Of a stretch of DNA of 64,000 nucleotides, positions 62,742 to 64,000 are shown piece after piece. Under the pieces are notes generated by a model, which did not search any database, was not told the origin of the DNA, and was given only the letters and a program-made list of their open reading frames with translations. The DNA lies in NCBI RefSeq assembly GCF_000768695.1, contig NZ_AVPL01000002.1:62001-126000 (forward strand), read 5' to 3'. This DNA is from Knoellia aerolata DSM 18566. GTDB taxonomy: Bacteria; Actinomycetota; Actinomycetes; Actinomycetales; Dermatophilaceae. Within the stretch, counting starts at the first letter, position 1. Every line of letters begins with the position of its first letter. The translations under genes and the position numbers were made by a program.

Positions 62742-63991
62742 GGCTCGATGACCGTCCCCTTGCCGATGACCGTGATGCCGCTCTCGGTCACGGTGAACCC
62801 GCGCGCCCGGTCCTGCTCGGGGTCGATGCCGACCGAGGTGTTCTCGGGGAGGCGGACGTTCTTGTCGATGATCGCGCGCTTGACGCGGCAGTTGCGACCG
62901 ATGTCGACCCCGTCGAGCAGCACCGAGTCGTCGACCTCGCTGTAGCTGTGGACGCGCACGTCGGGGGAGACGACGGAGTGGTTGACCCGTGCCCCGCTGA
63001 TGATGACGCCGGGGGAGACCATCGAGCTGAGGGCCTCTCCGAACCGGCCGTTGGCGCCGTGGACGAACTTCGCCGGCGGGTACGGGCCGTAGCTCGTGAA
63101 GAGCGGCCAGTCGTAGTTGTAGAGGTTGAAGACCGGGTGGATGGAGATGAGGTCCATGTGCGCGTCGTAGTACGAGTCGAGCGTCCCGACGTCGCGCCAG
63201 TAGCCCTGGTCGCGGTCGGTGCCGCCGGGGATGACGTTCTTCTTGAAGTCGTAGGTGTAGGCGGACCCGTCCTTGACCAGCGCGGGCACGATGTCACCGC
63301 CCATGTCGTGGGTGCTGTCCTCGAGCTGGGAGTCGCGCGTCACGGCGTCCTGGAGGACGTCGGCGTCGAAGACGTAGTTGCCCATCGACGCGAGGATCTC
63401 GTCGGGGGAGTCGGGCAGGCCCTGGGGGTCGGTCGGCTTCTCGAGGAAGGCGCTGATCTTCGTGTGGTCGTCCGCCTCGACCTCGATGACGCCGAACTGG
63501 TCTGCCATCGCGATCGGCTGCCGGATGGCGGCCACGGTGACGCCGGCGCCCGACTCGACGTGCTGGTCCACCATCTGCGAGAAGTCCATGCGGTAGACGT
63601 GGTCGGCGCCGACGACGACGACGATGTCCGGGCGCTCGTCGGTGATGGTGTTGAGGCTCTGGAAGATCGCGTCGGCGCTGCCCTGGTACCAGGACTTGTC
63701 GACGCGCTGCTGGGCGGGGATCGGTGCGACGTAGTTGCCGAGCATCGTCGACATCCGCCACGTCTTGGTGACGTGGCGGTCGAGGCTGTGCGACTTGTAC
63801 TGGGTCAGCACGACGATCTTGAGGTAGCCCGAGTTCACGACGTTGCTCAGCGCGAAGTCGATGAGCCGGTAGATGCCGCCGAAGGGGACGGCGGGTTTGG
63901 CCCGGTCCGCCGTGAGGGGCAGGAGCCGCTTGCCCTCCCCACCTGCGAGGACGATGACGAGCACCTTGGGTCCACCGCTGCGGTATGCCAT
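62738..63991 (-). CDS. glgC: Glucose-1-phosphate adenylyltransferase
   Basis: GlgC (417 aa) makes ADP-glucose for glycogen synthesis. The nucleotidyltransferase start [52 protein letters not shown] and the C-terminal beta-helix ([22 protein letters not shown]) are complete. The ATG at 63991 lies 9 bases from the window edge, so its promoter is not visible. Confidence 0.95.
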   Translation of the reverse strand: MAYRSGGPKVLVIVLAGGEGKRLLPLTADRAKPAVPFGGIYRLIDFALSNVVNSGYLKIVVLTQYKSHSLDRHVTKTWRMSTMLGNYVAPIPAQQRVDKSWYQGSADAIFQSLNTITDERPDIVVVVGADHVYRMDFSQMVDQHVESGAGVTVAAIRQPIAMADQFGVIEVEADDHTKISAFLEKPTDPQGLPDSPDEILASMGNYVFDADVLQDAVTRDSQLEDSTHDMGGDIVPALVKDGSAYTYDFKKNVIPGGTDRDQGYWRDVGTLDSYYDAHMDLISIHPVFNLYNYDWPLFTSYGPYPPAKFVHGANGRFGEALSSMVSPGVIISGARVNHSVVSPDVRVHSYSEVDDSVLLDGVDIGRNCRVKRAIIDKNVRLPENTSVGIDPEQDRARGFTVTESGITVIGKGTVIEP

Positions 63992-64000
63992 GTGCTCAAC

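Overview
This is 64 kb of very GC-rich DNA with dense, heavily overlapping operons and no RNA genes, insertion sequences, prophage or CRISPR that I can see. Gene content points to an aerobic actinobacterium: WhiA, RbpA, OpcA, SerB with double ACT domains, InhA-type enoyl reductase, SufR-led suf operon, F420-type oxidoreductase, heme A synthase. The mix and style resemble Micrococcales, perhaps Intrasporangiaceae, but that placement is inference. It is mostly core chromosome. No gap between genes exceeds about 300 bases.

Layout. 1-3.8 kb: truncated lipoprotein gene, then uvrA with a basic low-complexity tail. 3.9-9.4 kb: complete branched-chain amino acid ABC transporter (livK-H-M-G-F, minus strand). 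9.7-15.0 kb: Tat/lipoprotein Rieske protein, then uvrC-rapZ-yvcK-whiA. 15.1-19.7 kb: SRPBCC protein, glycolytic gap-pgk-tpiA, secG, rbpA. 19.7-28.3 kb (minus): tkt-tal-pgi-zwf-opcA-pgl, the pentose phosphate operon. 28.4-32.1 kb: ctaB and ctaA (heme O and heme A synthesis) around an ArsR/MFS pair. 32.2-36.4 kb: ABC-2 exporter, psd-pssA (phosphatidylethanolamine synthesis), a serine hydrolase with no stop codon at its expected end. 36.5-37.0 kb: small secreted and membrane proteins. 37.2-43.7 kb: sufR-B-D-Rieske-C-S-U-T. 43.7-50.6 kb: Vms1-like release factor, hypothetical protein, GerW-like protein, zinc metallopeptidase, ABC-F ATPase, ABC exporter, repeat-containing surface protein. 50.7-54.6 kb: SURF1, moaA, two small conserved proteins, fabG-fabI. 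54.7-60.7 kb: cyanophycin-type locus, with a Mur-ligase/TPR protein converging on cphA and cphB. 60.7-64 kb: serB, LLM oxidoreductase, glgC.

Two sequence-level themes run across the window. First, many genes start 6-8 bases after a TANNNT -10 box (usually TAGNNT) with no ribosome binding site, so they probably make leaderless mRNAs; this moves several start codons downstream of the longest open frame. Second, the heptamer GGCATAC (or GTATGCC) recurs about 30 times on both strands, far more than base composition predicts, and accounts for much of the use of otherwise rare codons.

The most unusual module is the cyanophycin locus: a full-length CphA, a cyanophycinase, and a second protein that keeps the CphA-like Mur ligase half, lacks the ATP-grasp domain and the HxxEH metal motif, and carries a C-terminal TPR domain. 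Its role is unknown.
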